Source of the DNA: Whalleya microplaca
Lineage: Eukaryota; Ascomycota; Sordariomycetes; Xylariales; Xylariaceae
Direction: 5' to 3'
DNA: 64,000 bases
NCBI GenBank assembly: GCA_022497155.1
Contig: MU385716.1
Coordinates: 496,001-560,000, forward strand
Shown here: one piece after another, positions 24,787 to 37,800 of the stretch
How positions within the stretch are numbered: position 1 is the first letter of the stretch
Layout of the letters: every line of letters begins with the position of its first letter
Notes under the pieces: generated by a model
Seen by the model: only the letters and a program-made list of their open reading frames with translations
Told to the model about the DNA's origin: nothing
Databases searched by the model: none
Position numbers and translations under genes: made by a program

Positions 24787-27700
24787 AGATAAGGAGGGCA
24801 TCTGAAGGCCTGCATAGGGCGGCCTTCATCGACTAACACGTCAATGTTTAGCCTGTTGTCAGAGTGTATTCCGTGCTCTATCCCTATACCGGGTGTATCA
24901 AGGCGGACTTCCCTGTATCCAGGATATCGGGAGAAGATCCTGGAGGGATATTCATGCATTACGGTCAGAGCTATACGGTCAGTATACCGAGCATACTCAA
25001 AAGCTTCTGATCTAGTCGCAATGTATATTTCAGCGTCTATGTTTTACAAAGCGAACTATTTGAGACGCATGAGGATGTATCCGAATTCGCGTACGAAAAC
25101 ACCCTGCAGTCATCTTCGGGGGGAGCACAGCCTTGCCATAGAAAAGCAGGTTGGAGGTCCTTGCTAGCCAGGGCCTCCTGGATGCAGATAGGGCAAACAA
25201 TAAGCCGTTCGTCTTCCTGCGTTGGCCACACGGATATAAACTAGATACCTTTGCTCACCTCTTGGAAACAGTTGCACTGAACGTCAAGCTGTACAGGCCG
25301 CACATGAGCCTACTTCGACCCCCGTCCACTGCCTCGGCGCCTTTCTCGAAGCATCACACGGCTGGTGTCTTCGGCTTGTTAACCCGTGAGACTACCGTCA
25401 TCACCTCGGCCCTTGGCTGCAGGATTTCGAGGCTCACCCATGTTGTGTTCTTCGCCTGTGGATCATGGATTGTGAAGCCAACCCTCGAGGAGGGCGTTCC
25501 AGATGCATCTAGCACTGACACAGATCCTAGTCGAGAGCTGGTTTGGAGTTTGGAGTGTAGCCTGCTGCCCAACATATGAGGGTTGCAGGGTCAATAGGAT
25601 TCTATCACATAACAGCTTGAGTATATAACCATCAATATTCACACTGCCAGGTGTGGGGTACCCCTTTTGCTATGTGACAGATTCCCAGGCAGACGTCGTC
25701 CCGAGTACCAGGGTGAGTTGAGTCAGAAGTGCAGAAGATACGTATGTACGCATAGGTTGCGAGATAATTGCATGCCGATGGATACATGTACATACACAGG
25801 TGGAACTGGTATGTGCTTACAGGATCGATGAGTAGCGTTATCTTATTGACTAAGACTGTCCCGGGAGTCTCGCCTCCCATGCATTCTGACTGGTCACTAC
25901 AGGTAAGCTGCCAACACAGCACACGGAAACTGGGATGTCTCCCGTCGGCTTCGTACGGCGTTATCCCAACGGAAACTATGTGCGTGAATTAGTGCGCGTA
26001 ATCCATTTTTCTTGTTTTTCTTTCCAGACTTTGCATTGCCGCATCCGAGGCCGTTTCCCCCCCGAGACTTTCAAACTGGCCTCTATGGTTGGTTGAGCCT
26101 CACCGTGATGTTGATACTTGGCAGATCGAGTCATACCTCTCTACTGGAACCCCGAGCTCATCACATCTGGTGTTGTGGACTTGAAGCAAAGCTATCACTT
26201 TGGGTCTGGGCGCCGGCACGAGACTCTGGAAAGCTGCGAGGCTGCGGCGGATTGCCCGAGGGGGAGGAGGTGGGATATCACTCATTTCATCAATAAAAGC
26301 CACCCACTAATCTCGTTGGTTGCGAACGCACGAGAGGCGTTGGAGGGCGCGTGGTCTCCACGTGCGCAAGGCAGCATCGGATATTATCTATTTTGGGTTC
26401 CGTTTGCGAGGCTCTCTCATTTTACTTCCCAGTCTATAGATGGTTATAATACCCAGCTTTTGCTATAGCTGCCTTCTCCAGATCCTACCCAAAGATCTGA
26501 AACAGCCGAAAATGTGATCAAGGGGGTGGGCATGGAGTGTTGCTTTTTTCACAAATTTTAGAGAGTCGGCGGTGTCCTAGAAAGGTAAGCAAGGTTGAAA
26601 CATGTCTCTTGCATGAGCTTCGCGCGTTTCGATTTGACACAATGATTGAGGCTTCGTGACTTTGCAATCTGAGCCACAACCAGATTCGGTGTGAAACATG
26701 AATACTCACGCTCCACGACGTACGGGGCGGGCGATGTGACGGGCGGGTCTGCTAGGCGTTCGCTCGGAGAATAATAATCTTCTTTTCCCAGAATACCCTT
26801 CGATTGGGACCGACTAGGGTCTGTCGGCTGGGACTGGGATGGCTTACCGACTTCATATGTGATATGTACTAATAGCAATGATCTATAGTAGGACTAGTGC
26901 GGGATGACAAGGCCAAAGAAGCTAACGAAGGGATGAAAACGACTTCGTCCTTGTTGAATATAGCTCTATTAAGGGCTAAACCATGGTGTAACAACGGTAC
27001 CCGAAATGATAGTGGTAGGTAACAATTAAACCTAGCTACTGCGCCCTCGTCACATTTCCTTTGCCTGCCACCGTGTGACGGGCACACTCTGCCGGCTCGC
27101 CTTGCCGCGTGGGTTTCTGCCTTGTCGTCGAGTCGTTGACTAATATGTACCACTTCTACTGACTTTATACGTTTCGTAGTATTTTCACTCATATCATGTG
27201 TGGCTTACGAGTGCCGAAGTGCGCATTTGCGTGTTGCATTGTAAGGAAGGTCAATGTTACCTACTCGGTAGGCCTCGATGATCAAGATCATGACCTCACA
27301 TGGCAGCCGTGGTCACCAGAACACAGACCTACCCGCTAAGGAGGCCTGATATCAAGGCCCATGGCAGTATGTAGGCAAGTGATAGCGTAGTATTGTTTTT
27401 GCTTAGCTTGTACCCATAGACTTGGCCACCTCAACAGCGGCCAACCGCGTATCGGGCAGGCGAGACAATGGAGGCAAAATGCAGTTTTTTTTTCTTGTTC
27501 ACCGCTGGAGATAGTGATCACATCACGATGCGGACCAAGCCGCTTTTCATATTCCAATGGCACTAAAACTATACACGATAGGCCCGAAGTAAAGTTGCCT
27601 TGTTTTGCCCTTTAATCTTCTTGTCTCTAATTTATTATTTTCTTTCTTTTTTGCCCCTTCTCTCGACATTTCTGGTTAGATTGCCATAGACTGGTCAGTC

Positions 27701-29239
27701 ACCACTTGCCCCGTGAGAACAAACCCACGAGGGGTTGAGATTGGGAAGAATCAAACAAAAGGTCGTGGGCGCTTAAACGGCCACCGTCACAGCCAATAGC
27801 CGGGCGGATGTGGATGGAGTCGGCTGCACGACACAACCCCGTCTAGCCTAACGTAGATGAAGCTTCGGTCTGGGCTGCTCTGGTTGGTGGCTCGGTTCGA
27901 GCCAGGCGCTTAAGTCCCCAGCACCCATGTACCATGTCCCGTTCCTCTATTCTTTCGATAGAAAAGAACCTCCCCTACCCTTACGGGACCCTGGTCGGCT
28001 CCCCCACCACACTGCAAGTCCCAGGATTCCGGGACGTGAGCGCTGGCCAATCAGGTGCGAGACGAACTAGTCGGGCGACGCTCCTTGGTGTGCTAGGCTG
28101 GTTTCGAGGCAGCTTGTCAATTACGTATCCTCCCGCGGGGAAGTTTTTCGACTCTGAGCGGAAGTGTGGCCGAACGGAGGGTCGACCAGCTACTACGTAG
28201 TAAATCTATGACAGGGTAGTGATGCCGGCGGGAGGGAAGGGTTACAGTCCCGGCAAGTCCCTAGGCTCCTGTTTAAGTGATGAGGATTCACGTAGCTGTT
28301 AGATGACCACTTAGCATGTCGGGGGTGGTTCCTGCACACAGCCCGTGGTAATGACCGACGACTGGGCGATGATCTTCGCCGGGTATCTTGAATCTTGGTT
28401 GCTGTGAATGCGGCAGTTCGCGTGGTCACAAAAATAAAACCACTAAGAGGCCGAGGTCGAGGTCGGCAGGCCGCCAACGCCGGCCAGCTCTCAGCCAAGT
28501 AGAGTCCATGAAAGCATCAACACCAAGTCCCCCAACCTCCTGGCCGCATCGAAGGCCACGCTAGGGCATCACAACATTCAACGTCAGTTCCCGTACCCAG
28601 TTCAAAACAAACAAATAAATAAATAGTCACGAAGCAACGCGATTTGGGGTCGGGGGTCCGGATGGGAGTTTGGCCGTAGAACATATGTTACTAGGCTAAG
28701 CATGCTATGTATCGTAAACGTTGGCTACACGAATTCATGAATGGATCCCAGCCGAATGGTTCCTACTTTCCCTCGTTTTCCCGTGAAACCCCTTTCCTAA
28801 GCCCTCCAATAAGACAAAATTCCGTAGTTTCCTTGGTATCGCTTTGCAAGCCCTTGACTAGGATTGCAGACGCCGCCGGCAACGCCAATGAACTCCAAAC
28901 TAGTTTCTAAATAGACAATTCGCCAAACCCCGTGCTCTCTGTAATATCAGGTACACCGCTGATGTGCGTCGTAAGTAACGTAAAGTCATGTCCGCCATTA
29001 TTTTTTTTATCTCGATGGAGGGTCTTGACTCGTCGAACTCTTTGACGAGGCTATTGCTGAGTGGTGCTGGAGATAGATGTCGGCAGTTCAAGAAAAAAGT
29101 GGACAGTCAGTGGTTATAGACAAATGAAAGATAGATCGATGTTGGCATATAAAGCTATCGTATAAATAGGTGACGTTGATTAGACTTTAGTTAGTTCGGA
29201 CTTCTCGTAGGTAGCATGTAAGGGGCCCAGGTGATAGGT
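24787..29239. other. 4.4-kb intergenic stretch with no supported gene
   Basis: Several open frames of 60-142 codons occur (for example 25151-25579 +, 26118-26468 +, 26012-26296 +) but most open at TTG and none shows a family motif or clear splice partners. The 26118-26468 frame is the most protein-like (VIPLYWNPELITSGVVDLKQ, two Cys, several Trp) and could be an exon or relic. No RNA gene is recognised. Confidence 0.5.
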
Positions 29240-29962
29240 TTAGGCAGAGTTGGTTCGAGTCGTAGCGGGTGGCGTATGGACCTTCGAACAATCCGAGTGC
29301 GTTTTCCTCCTCTTGCCTTTTGGTGCCGGGTTCATCCTCGGCGTGTAAGTGACAGTCCTCGTGACAACCTCCCTGATGTGCCTCACACTCTTTGCTGACG
29401 ACTTCTGCGCCCTGCAATCCTGCGCAGACCTTGACTTCAACGCTGTTTCCCAGTCAAATGGTGACCTCACTGATCTTGCGCTGAAGGGTGACCGTGCTGT
29501 TGCGCTAAGCGGGGAGTCCAGATTCGATAATGCAGGTGATGGTGGAATGTGAAGACTGGGGAACGACGTCGTTCCCGTTGGTGGCGCGGACATTGGAAGA
29601 TTAGCGAAAGGGCTAGATGGGACAGTGGGTGGTGATTTGTGGTTTCCGCATTTGCACGAGCAATCTGTCTGTTCACTGCTCGCAGTAGATGGTGCTGACT
29701 CCTGTCCCAAGTCTTCCTCTGGGGTTGTGGTGCCTGATCTTTTCTCTGGCACGACTGGTGAGGCCACAGACATGGCCTTCAGAAAGTCCATGTAGGCCGA
29801 AGGCGGGCTAATGGGAGTCTTAGCACTGGTAGGGAATTCCTCCTTGATGAAGTCGGGAACTGCTGAGAGGGGCGTCTTCGCCGATAGAGCAGAGAGCTCC
29901 GAAGGGAAGCTCGCCGTGACGGGAGTAGTCAACTGGGCGAGCTTTGGCTTGCTTGTAGGCAT
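29240..29962 (-). CDS. conserved fungal Ser/Pro-rich protein, possibly nuclear
   Basis: This protein of 240 aa has no catalytic domain that I can name. It starts MPTSKPKLAQLTTPVTASFP and continues ELSALSAKTPLSAVP, SPPSAYMDFLKAMSV, then SARSVRSPFDWETALK, and ends with a basic stretch VRHIREVVTRTVTYTPRM and PAPKGKRRKT. This layout (TP/SP-rich body, SPFDWE box, RHIREVVTRTVTYTPRM tail with KGKRRK) is, to my knowledge, shared by uncharacterised proteins across Sordariomycetes. The many SP/TP sites suggest proline-directed phosphorylation, and KGKRRK could be a nuclear localisation signal; both are inferences. I chose the ATG at 29962; an in-frame ATG at 30076 would add 38 less conserved-looking residues. 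A CSCKCGNH segment near the middle is Cys-rich but too short for a finger. Confidence 0.7.
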   Translation of the reverse strand: MPTSKPKLAQLTTPVTASFPSELSALSAKTPLSAVPDFIKEEFPTSAKTPISPPSAYMDFLKAMSVASPVVPEKRSGTTTPEEDLGQESAPSTASSEQTDCSCKCGNHKSPPTVPSSPFANLPMSAPPTGTTSFPSLHIPPSPALSNLDSPLSATARSPFSARSVRSPFDWETALKSRSAQDCRAQKSSAKSVRHIREVVTRTVTYTPRMNPAPKGKRRKTHSDCSKVHTPPATTRTNSA

Positions 29963-30735
29963 GGTGGAGATTCCGGTGATGAGCGAATCGAGACTGGTCT
30001 GGTGGTGAGGCTTCCAGTCAAGTGAATGACTCGGAAGGACTGTGAGACGGTAGATCAAGGTGCCTACAAGCTGCACAAAGAAGATGCCGTCCGTGGGGAA
30101 GGGAGAGCCGGCACTTGGAGGATGGTAGGTGGAGGGGAGCAGAGGTTGTAATATGTATACGATTTGGCTAGGTGAAGGATCGTTTGCTGTGTGGGAGGTA
30201 GGGAGGGTGTGGGCAAGAATCCACAGCAGGCCACCTAGTCAATGCTGAGACAGAGGCGCCAAACGGGAAACTAAGCTACCCCCGCTAGAAACGCTAGAAT
30301 CGATGTGACAGTCCCAGTGGTATGGGCGTGGTCCAAGAAAGAACCAGCCAGGGGGAGGGGTGTGGGTGTGAGGGCTTAGACCACGACAGTCTCCAAGCTA
30401 GCCAGCACGGATGACCATATACCAAGAGAGGCACGACGACAGATTTGTTTATTTCCAGCACACGCTATAGCGGGAGACAGGGGGGCTAACACGAGTCTGC
30501 CGTACAATGAGGTGGCCCCAAGGTGGTGGTGGAGCTGAAGGGGGGCAAACCGTTGGCGCGTGAGTGAGAAAGTTAAGTGAAATAGAGTCGAGATGAAAGC
30601 GGCGGCGGCAGTGGTGGGCCAGTAGTGGGCGTGTAAACTGAAGCGTTGTTGAGATTGGCTATGAAGATAGCAGGGGGTCAGGTGCGGTAAAGGCTCGGGC
30701 GTGCGTGCTGAACCTTGCTCTAGTGTTGCATAGGC

Positions 30736-30797
30736 ATGTATGTGTGTGTATGTGTGTGTATGTGTGTGTATGTGTGTGTATGTATGTGTATGTATGT
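30736..30797. repeat. TGTATGTG-type microsatellite
   Basis: Alternating TG/TA units (TGTGTGTATG) run for about 60 bp upstream of the 29.2-kb gene. It runs straight into an 11-bp tandem repeat. Confidence 0.85.
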
Positions 30798-30830
30798 ACG
30801 GAGGATGTACGGAGGATGTACGGAGGATGT
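30798..30830. repeat. three perfect copies of ACGGAGGATGT
   Basis: Three identical 11-bp units lie at 30798-30808, 30809-30819 and 30820-30830, directly after the TG-rich microsatellite. Confidence 0.9.
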
Positions 30831-33800
30831 TTTGATATTGCACGTATAGACGTAGGTATTGATGTATGTAGGTATGGGGTCGTCGGAAGAGCACTCCCAA
30901 TGACTTACATCCCTATCCCTACTCAAGGGTCGATAAAAGTATAAGCTACCCGAACTTGGGCTAACTTGGGTGAACTGGGGATTTAGCCCAGCTCAGCTTC
31001 TTAGCTTGAGAAGACTGAGATCTAACAGCGGCTTTCGAGTCTGATTGGCGGTATAACCCTGGTCGGCCTGCGCGCTCCAGCACAATAAAACCGCGGCAAT
31101 GTTTCTGGGTTTGGGTGGTTCGGGAGGTACTCGGTACTTCAGTTAAGCGCTGTCTATATTTGCTATATTTGGCTCTTTTCTAGTTAGCGCCGTCCATCGC
31201 CCGTCGTCCCACATGGATGAACATGGAGCAACCACCACTAGGATCAATACAACCACTCACAACTCACCTTTCTAATTATCGCTTTGGTTGTGAGCGGCAA
31301 GATGCCTCAACTGACAACTGACTGTCCCTGCTCAGCTGAGACTATACGGCAGGTCAATACTGAGGGATCACAGTCAGCTCCCTATCTAGGAAACTGGCGA
31401 TTGGTCGTTAGGCTGAACGGGCTGACCGCGAGCTGAGGATATGACAGCGGGATGGCGTCGGTGGTGAGTACAAGCAATAAGCTGCGAGCGGATGTTACGC
31501 GGAAAGGCGGTTCCCTGGCAAGGTTCGTTCCGTCAGGTCTTATTGAGATCGTTGGGACCAAACTATCTATCTTCAGATCTGGGAGTCGGCCCCATTTATG
31601 CACAATCCTCTTCGAGATTATGACTCTATATACCTTCTATACCATGTCCTGCTTCGCTTCATTTTCTCTTTCTCAGCGCGCGGCTCGCCATACTTGCTTC
31701 GTTTCTTAATAATTCTGCACAACTAGAGGCTCTCTGGTCTCACGAGCAGTCTTTAGGCCATTTTTGCGGCTTAAGGGTGGGTTATAGAGCGCGCGCCACA
31801 TGATACACCGCACAATTTAAAGTATCTCGGGGCTGCCGTTGGCCGAGAGCCTTTCCGCCTATAGTGCCTTTGGAGGCTGGTGTGGACAATATACCATACA
31901 ATGGCCTCTAACTCTCATATTCAATACTCCAGCGCGCGCGCGTAGACACCAGCCAAAGGAGAGGTCTTCGCTCACAAGTCAGGGCGCGAAATGGAAAACA
32001 TGAATACTGTCCTTAAATCTGGAAAAGACTAAGTATAGTTGATTTCCATAGCGTCAAGTATCGCTGCCACTGCCACTACCGGTAGGCCACGTGGGTAGAG
32101 CTACTAGACTGAACTAAGCGCCGTCCAATGTCGTCAGAGTACACTGGTGAATCCTCCCGATCTCCTCATTAGTTAGTCGCCTCTGCGCTTAGGAGGTGGC
32201 TTCTCGAACATGATTGCTGGCCATAACGCCTCCGTCACCAACCTACAGGAAACCTCCGGACCCAATTGCGGCAGGTCGCCTAGTGGAAGAAGACCCTGAC
32301 CTATAACCCCCGTGTACTGCGCCATGTTAGCGGCTTATCATCACAGTATACTATATTAGCAGTAGTTACTAGGAGACATCATCCCGGTTGGCGGCGCCTG
32401 TTCTGGGAGTTATTAGCGAGTAGGCGTCAAATCCTACAGAAGCAGCAGTAGATGTTCTTCTAACTACCAACTGATATGACTAGTCGATTCTGTCGGCAAG
32501 GCAAGTGTATACAGAAAACAGGTATCGCGGCTGCGTCACGAAGATCTTCGTATACCCATCACTAACCAGGTATTTGGGATAACCCGCTTTCATGCTAATA
32601 GATATTATACCGACTACTTAACTACATCTTCTAAGTGCCTGCAACAACATGAATTCTATACCCGAAGATGAGATAGCTAGGAATGTCACTAAAATTGCTG
32701 CTGGTCCTTACCATTTCAGCGAGTAGGATCTTACTTGATGGTGTCTCACTTCCGCCGCACTTTCGCAGTATCTAAACCTTGGAACTTCATGTCAGTGATA
32801 TCAACCTAGAATAGAAGGTAGAGACTGTGTGTAAGCCAGCAGTTCCGTCCTCAAGCTAGGACACGATCCCGAAATATGTGACATGCACCAACACCAATCT
32901 CATTGTTGTCTAAGCGCGCGCCTTTATCTATTGTTAGATCAAATTGGCAACACCTGCTGCGTAACTCAAGCCATAGCGGCAAACATTCCGATATTTCGCC
33001 CTTCATCCCAGACTATGGCATCCGGCTTATTGTATTGCGCAGGTAAATTCTTACTATCACTCATCTCATGAAAAGTCCGAACTCTCATGCGTATATATGC
33101 CCAATACGAGTGGCCACACGCCTCCCCTTGATAGTCAATAAGTCTACCCGAACCCTTCACAAAGCTACCATTGTAGTGTAAACAAGGGCGCCATTACATG
33201 ATCTGCAAGCAGTGCAGCTAGGTGTCCTTGTAAATATGAAGGTTATTTCCATAGTACCTCTCGTCCACGTCTTCATTTGCATCCTATATCACAATATCTT
33301 TACTTTCGTGAGTGTAACACATTCATATGAACGGTGCCTGTATATAGCTAATATCGCCATTGCATTGCTTTAGTCTCACTTGGGAGCCATGAGGTCGTGC
33401 TGGTATCCATGAGTCAGTAGGTAGTAAGGGTCATAGATTACGTGACGTCTACCAAAAGCACGTTTTCCTCTTTACAAGACCAGACAAACTAAGCAGAGCT
33501 TTCATTCATCGTAGACGAGGTTCTATAGGGTCATCTTGCCATACTGAATGTATTAGTCTAATCAATAATCTCTAGTTTATGTCTTTACAGGGTGAAGATT
33601 TCCCTTGGAGATGCTCTGTCCCTGTATTCAAGTACCATACCATGTCCCTGTCGGTCTTTTTAGATGTCTTCAGAACACAACATATTCTTGAACCCTATTC
33701 TTAACTCATAACTCTGCCTTTCTGCTATATCTCCATAGACGGTCGATTGTTATATTAACGGAATAACTGGCCTGGGTTTTGCCCTAGGCTAATCGAACAA

Positions 33801-34284
33801 AACTTAGATACCGTTTCCGATATGTCGTTCATGTAATTACATACCCTCCTCATGGTCGTTACTCTTCTCCTGAACTACGGCCACGCTCGAAGGCGTGCGC
33901 ACCACTAAGGATTTCCCTGTTCGTCTTTCTCGATAAACATATACCCAGTGGCTTATTGTTGTTTCAAGCGGGTGCACTTGTTATCACTGGTCCAAGCTAT
34001 CGTGGACTAGTTGTCTGTGCCTTGCAACATGTTGATCTATATTGTGACTTTGTTGTAAGTCTGTGTGATAAATTATGTGCCTGTTGACGAGTTAACGCAA
34101 GAACATATGGGCGCAGGAAGGGACAGTTGTGGGATAGTCATTCATTTCTATGCCACGGACGTTGAAATTGAAATTGTTTGGGTGTGACACAGCTTGTATA
34201 TAAAATTAGGATGCCGAGAACCAAATATAAAAGAAAACAGAGTCAGGAACTACAAAACATTATGTTTAAAAATCAAATTTTTAG

Positions 34285-34405
34285 GCATTAATTTCGAACT
34301 ATTGAAACTTTTATTTGAGCATTAACTTCGAACTATTGAAACATTTTTTTGAGCATACACTTCGAACGATTGAACCCGAGACTTTGAGTATTAATTTCAA
34401 ACTAC
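34285..34405. repeat. 34-35-bp tandem repeat, 3.5 diverged copies
   Basis: Copies start at 34285, 34319, 34353 and 34388 (partial). Each begins GCATTAAYTTCGAACTATTG or a close variant and ends in a T-rich stretch plus GA. Copy 3 is more GC-rich and one base longer. Divergence shows it is not a very recent duplication. Confidence 0.85.
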
Positions 34406-34640
34406 GATTTAAACCATTAGGCCATTGGATCTGTCACTTGAACTACCCCGAAGGGTGATGGGTGCTGTGCTACTAGTAATTATATGGCTTTGTACGGTTG
34501 CACTGGATGGGCGTTGTCTAGGTGTCTGCGGTATCTGGGGTATTCGGGGGGTATGACGACTAGGCTAGACATATAGAATAAGGTTGTGATACTTTACTCC
34601 AGACGTAGTATACTAGATTGATACCTATAATTATATGTTA

Positions 34641-34859
34641 TCAATCAGCGATTGAATGTTGGTTAGGATTTTTTCGAAAGCTAAATGCTTCTTGTGAATC
34701 GCACTCACAGTGGCTCCTCGAACACTGAATAGGGTATTCACGAACTCCTAAATATGGGCCACAAGCACATTCGCAAACCCATGCCACTGTTGATGGGAAA
34801 CAATCAGAAGCTCGTCCATTATGAAGACAATTTCCTTTCCCACAAGGCGTGGTATATAT
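34641..34859 (-). pseudogene. cysteine-rich open frame without start (gene relic or internal exon)
   Basis: Between a TGA at 34860-34862 and a TGA at 34641-34643, one minus-strand frame is open for 72 codons and encodes nine cysteines. The segments read CGKGNCLHNGRASDCFPSTV, AWVCECACGPYLGV, CSRSHCECD. The spacing (CxxxxC, then a Cys, then CxCxC, Gly, later CxxxxCxC) resembles EGF-like or other small extracellular cysteine-rich modules. It has no ATG. I found no upstream exon with a signal peptide, and the flanks are AT-rich and stop-laden. It could be the remnant of a small secreted protein gene or one exon of a live gene whose other exons I cannot see. Confidence 0.35.
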
Positions 34860-37800
34860 TCATGGTATAATGGAGCCACAGCGATACCATGACGTCTGTT
34901 TGCCGTCTTGTTTTTAAGCTAGGGGCCTAATATTATCATGTGCCTGTGTTGAAATTATAGTTTTTCAGGTAATCATTAGTACATGGTTAGGATTGCATTG
35001 GTATGTTATGATATAATATTCTGTTGTTATAAATCTACCCAAGTTTTTTCATAGCTGTTGTTTAGGGTTTGCCATTTGAGCCATTAGTGAAGGAAGCTTA
35101 GGGCATTGTCTAGCAAAGTCGCTGTTACGTATTATAGACAAGGAGGACAGTTGACAATCATGCCTATCAATTTGAGCTGAACATGTTCCCCAAGATGACG
35201 AGTCCCATGTCTCAATATAAGGTTGTGTTCAGCTATCCTCAGTCTTTTACAAAGTTGGTGTGTAACAGATCCAGTCTATGACATCTAAGACCTAACAAAA
35301 CATAGACGAAGTTATAATATGTCTAAAGTGTATGGGTTCGAGTTGAGGACATTGTCGAGTGTCATCTCTTCAACATACATATTACTTAGGATGAACTGAA
35401 CGACCATCCCTCCTCTTTAGTTAACTTATAACAACCTCATCGTTTGCTATCATAACTGTGTACACTAGATTGATAGCATGTGAGTGTGTGTTATTGTGTG
35501 GGATTTTTATGGCCTATCGACATTGAATAGTCAGCCATACTAGTTGTGCGAGTCGCCATGAGTGAGAGCATGCATAGTAGTTAACATTCAGGGGGGGGGG
35601 ATAGTAGTGTTGTTAGGGAAGACTTTCAGCCATGCTAAATTCAAAAACCTTATCATTTCTCTCAAATTGGGAATCGTCCCAATTGTCCAATATGTGGTTA
35701 TATTCATTAGAATCTCTCTCTAGGTAATTGAATAATGTAGTCAATCATTGATCTAGTCCCCGACAATGCAAGTATCTCGACTATCGTCATAACTTAAAGG
35801 CGTCGCCACTACTGGCAAACTTCAAGAGTAACCATTAACTAGAATGGCGTACAGCACATATTTAATCAGGTCATATTCAAAACAGAAACCATAAAAAGAG
35901 AGTCTGTTATAAGCCATCTTTAGAAATGCGCGTTGACGCTGTCTATGTGCGCTATCTACATGTCCATTTACCTGCAGTATCTAAATCCAACATACGTGAC
36001 TTACTAGATATTTCTACCACAGTCATCTTCCTCATTTTTCACGTAGCATAATCACTCAAATGTTTGAGAGGATGGTACACGAATGAACAACTAGCCTTCG
36101 TGTATGGTTAGGAATATACGGGGTTGCAGCATATCTGATATGGTAGGTGACCAAGCATAGTCTATCAATTCCATCACTAAACAACAGGTTGAATATAACA
36201 AGCAACGTAATTGATGAATGCAATCTTTTCATTTTTTTTATAGTTAAAATTCTAATACTGAAACTATTCATGTTGTGTTTTCGATAACAATGAATGTAGT
36301 GTTGAAGCAACGTGAGACTTTGATAGGTGGCACAACTCTTGTCGCCACCGCTCTAACAGTCCAGAGGGTTCTCAATGCAAAATAGAGTTTCATACATTGA
36401 TATTTGACTGACATTTTAGAAGCCTCAGCGAACACATTACCCCCGTACCCATATATGTGAGTAATCAGGTCTCCATCATCGTCTATTATCACGGGATAGA
36501 TACGCACCCCCCTCAGGCTAAGGCTTATATGTTTTGAGATGCATATCTAGTAGACTTTAGGGTATGCTAGAAACAGGGTGCTCCTATCATTGATCACATC
36601 TCATCTTCCCCAGTAATAGTTTCATGGGAAGACTGCAACAAAGAGAGAAACACAGCAGGTCTAAACCCATAGAATGAGACCCATGCTACTTATTCTATTG
36701 TAATATTGAACCTGGTAATAGAAGTGATATAACGTCACGTATCACAGCACGTAGTAGGGGCGATGAGCCAATTCAAAAGTGCCAGCGTGCCTGATGGCTA
36801 TGAGATTGAACCTTGAGCAAGGAGATACAGTATGAATCCCATTATGGGGCCAGAGCGCCTGGTATCACTCTCGTCAGTCTAGCATGCATACAGACCCCGA
36901 GATCCCGCAATATACATAGGGCTTTAGTACGGTACATTCGTAAGAATACTTTCCTGGAGGCCACTAGTGTTGTTGCGTGAGAACTATTTATTAGACACTA
37001 CGATATGCTGAAACACTTCGGGTTCTTTGCGAGAACTACTGTCATGCCGTGACTTGCCTATCAGAGATACGAAACAAGGCGCATAGTCACAATTGGTTGG
37101 TTATATGGGATAATCATCATTTAATTGTAACTATCAAGCCCCTGCCCACTAGAAGGTCGAATTCGGATTGTGACCGAGCTCCCCAGGGGCTGAACAGACG
37201 ATCCATAGAGGAATGCACCGGCCATCCTGTTTCAGGGGATTTACGTGTCAATTAATTAACGTTGAGTTACTAGTCTTCGAAATTTCCGATCATAGGTGTA
37301 TTGAAGGTTTTGAGAGAAGCGACCTTGCCTAGGCAGCCTCTTATCACATGCCTCTGCCAGTAATATCCAGGGTCCCTTTTTGCAATTTCATGTCTTCTAC
37401 TTTGGGCAGGCGTGAACTATGTTTGCTCAAAGACCCTGCTCGAGAGAGATTGGGGGCTATGTGATATCGACTGAAGTCGGAATTAGGCTTCTTGTACCAA
37501 GGGATGGGTTACCAGGTACCAGTGCCGGTGACGAGTGCATCAAGAGGCTTCGGGCGAACTACCATCTTCAGTGAAGCAAAACCCGAATTTGAGGCCAATA
37601 GAAGCTTACAAGAGTCTCATCTCCACAATAGGCCGAACGGCCGGCATGAAGTTGTACAGATGCGGCTGATCAGCAAGCCGCAATGTTCTGGCCTTGATCT
37701 CGATATCGAATAGACGTGTGCTGACATCAGTCTTTGCCACGCAAAATCATGATGTACACAATGGCTCATCATCGAAACAACACGCCATGGCTAGATGTTC

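Noticed and set aside
37650..37760. Short minus-strand stretch with readable sequence (LFDIEIKARTLRLADQPHLY)
   Set aside because: Only about 46 open codons, stops on both sides and no recognised family; too short to call even a relic.
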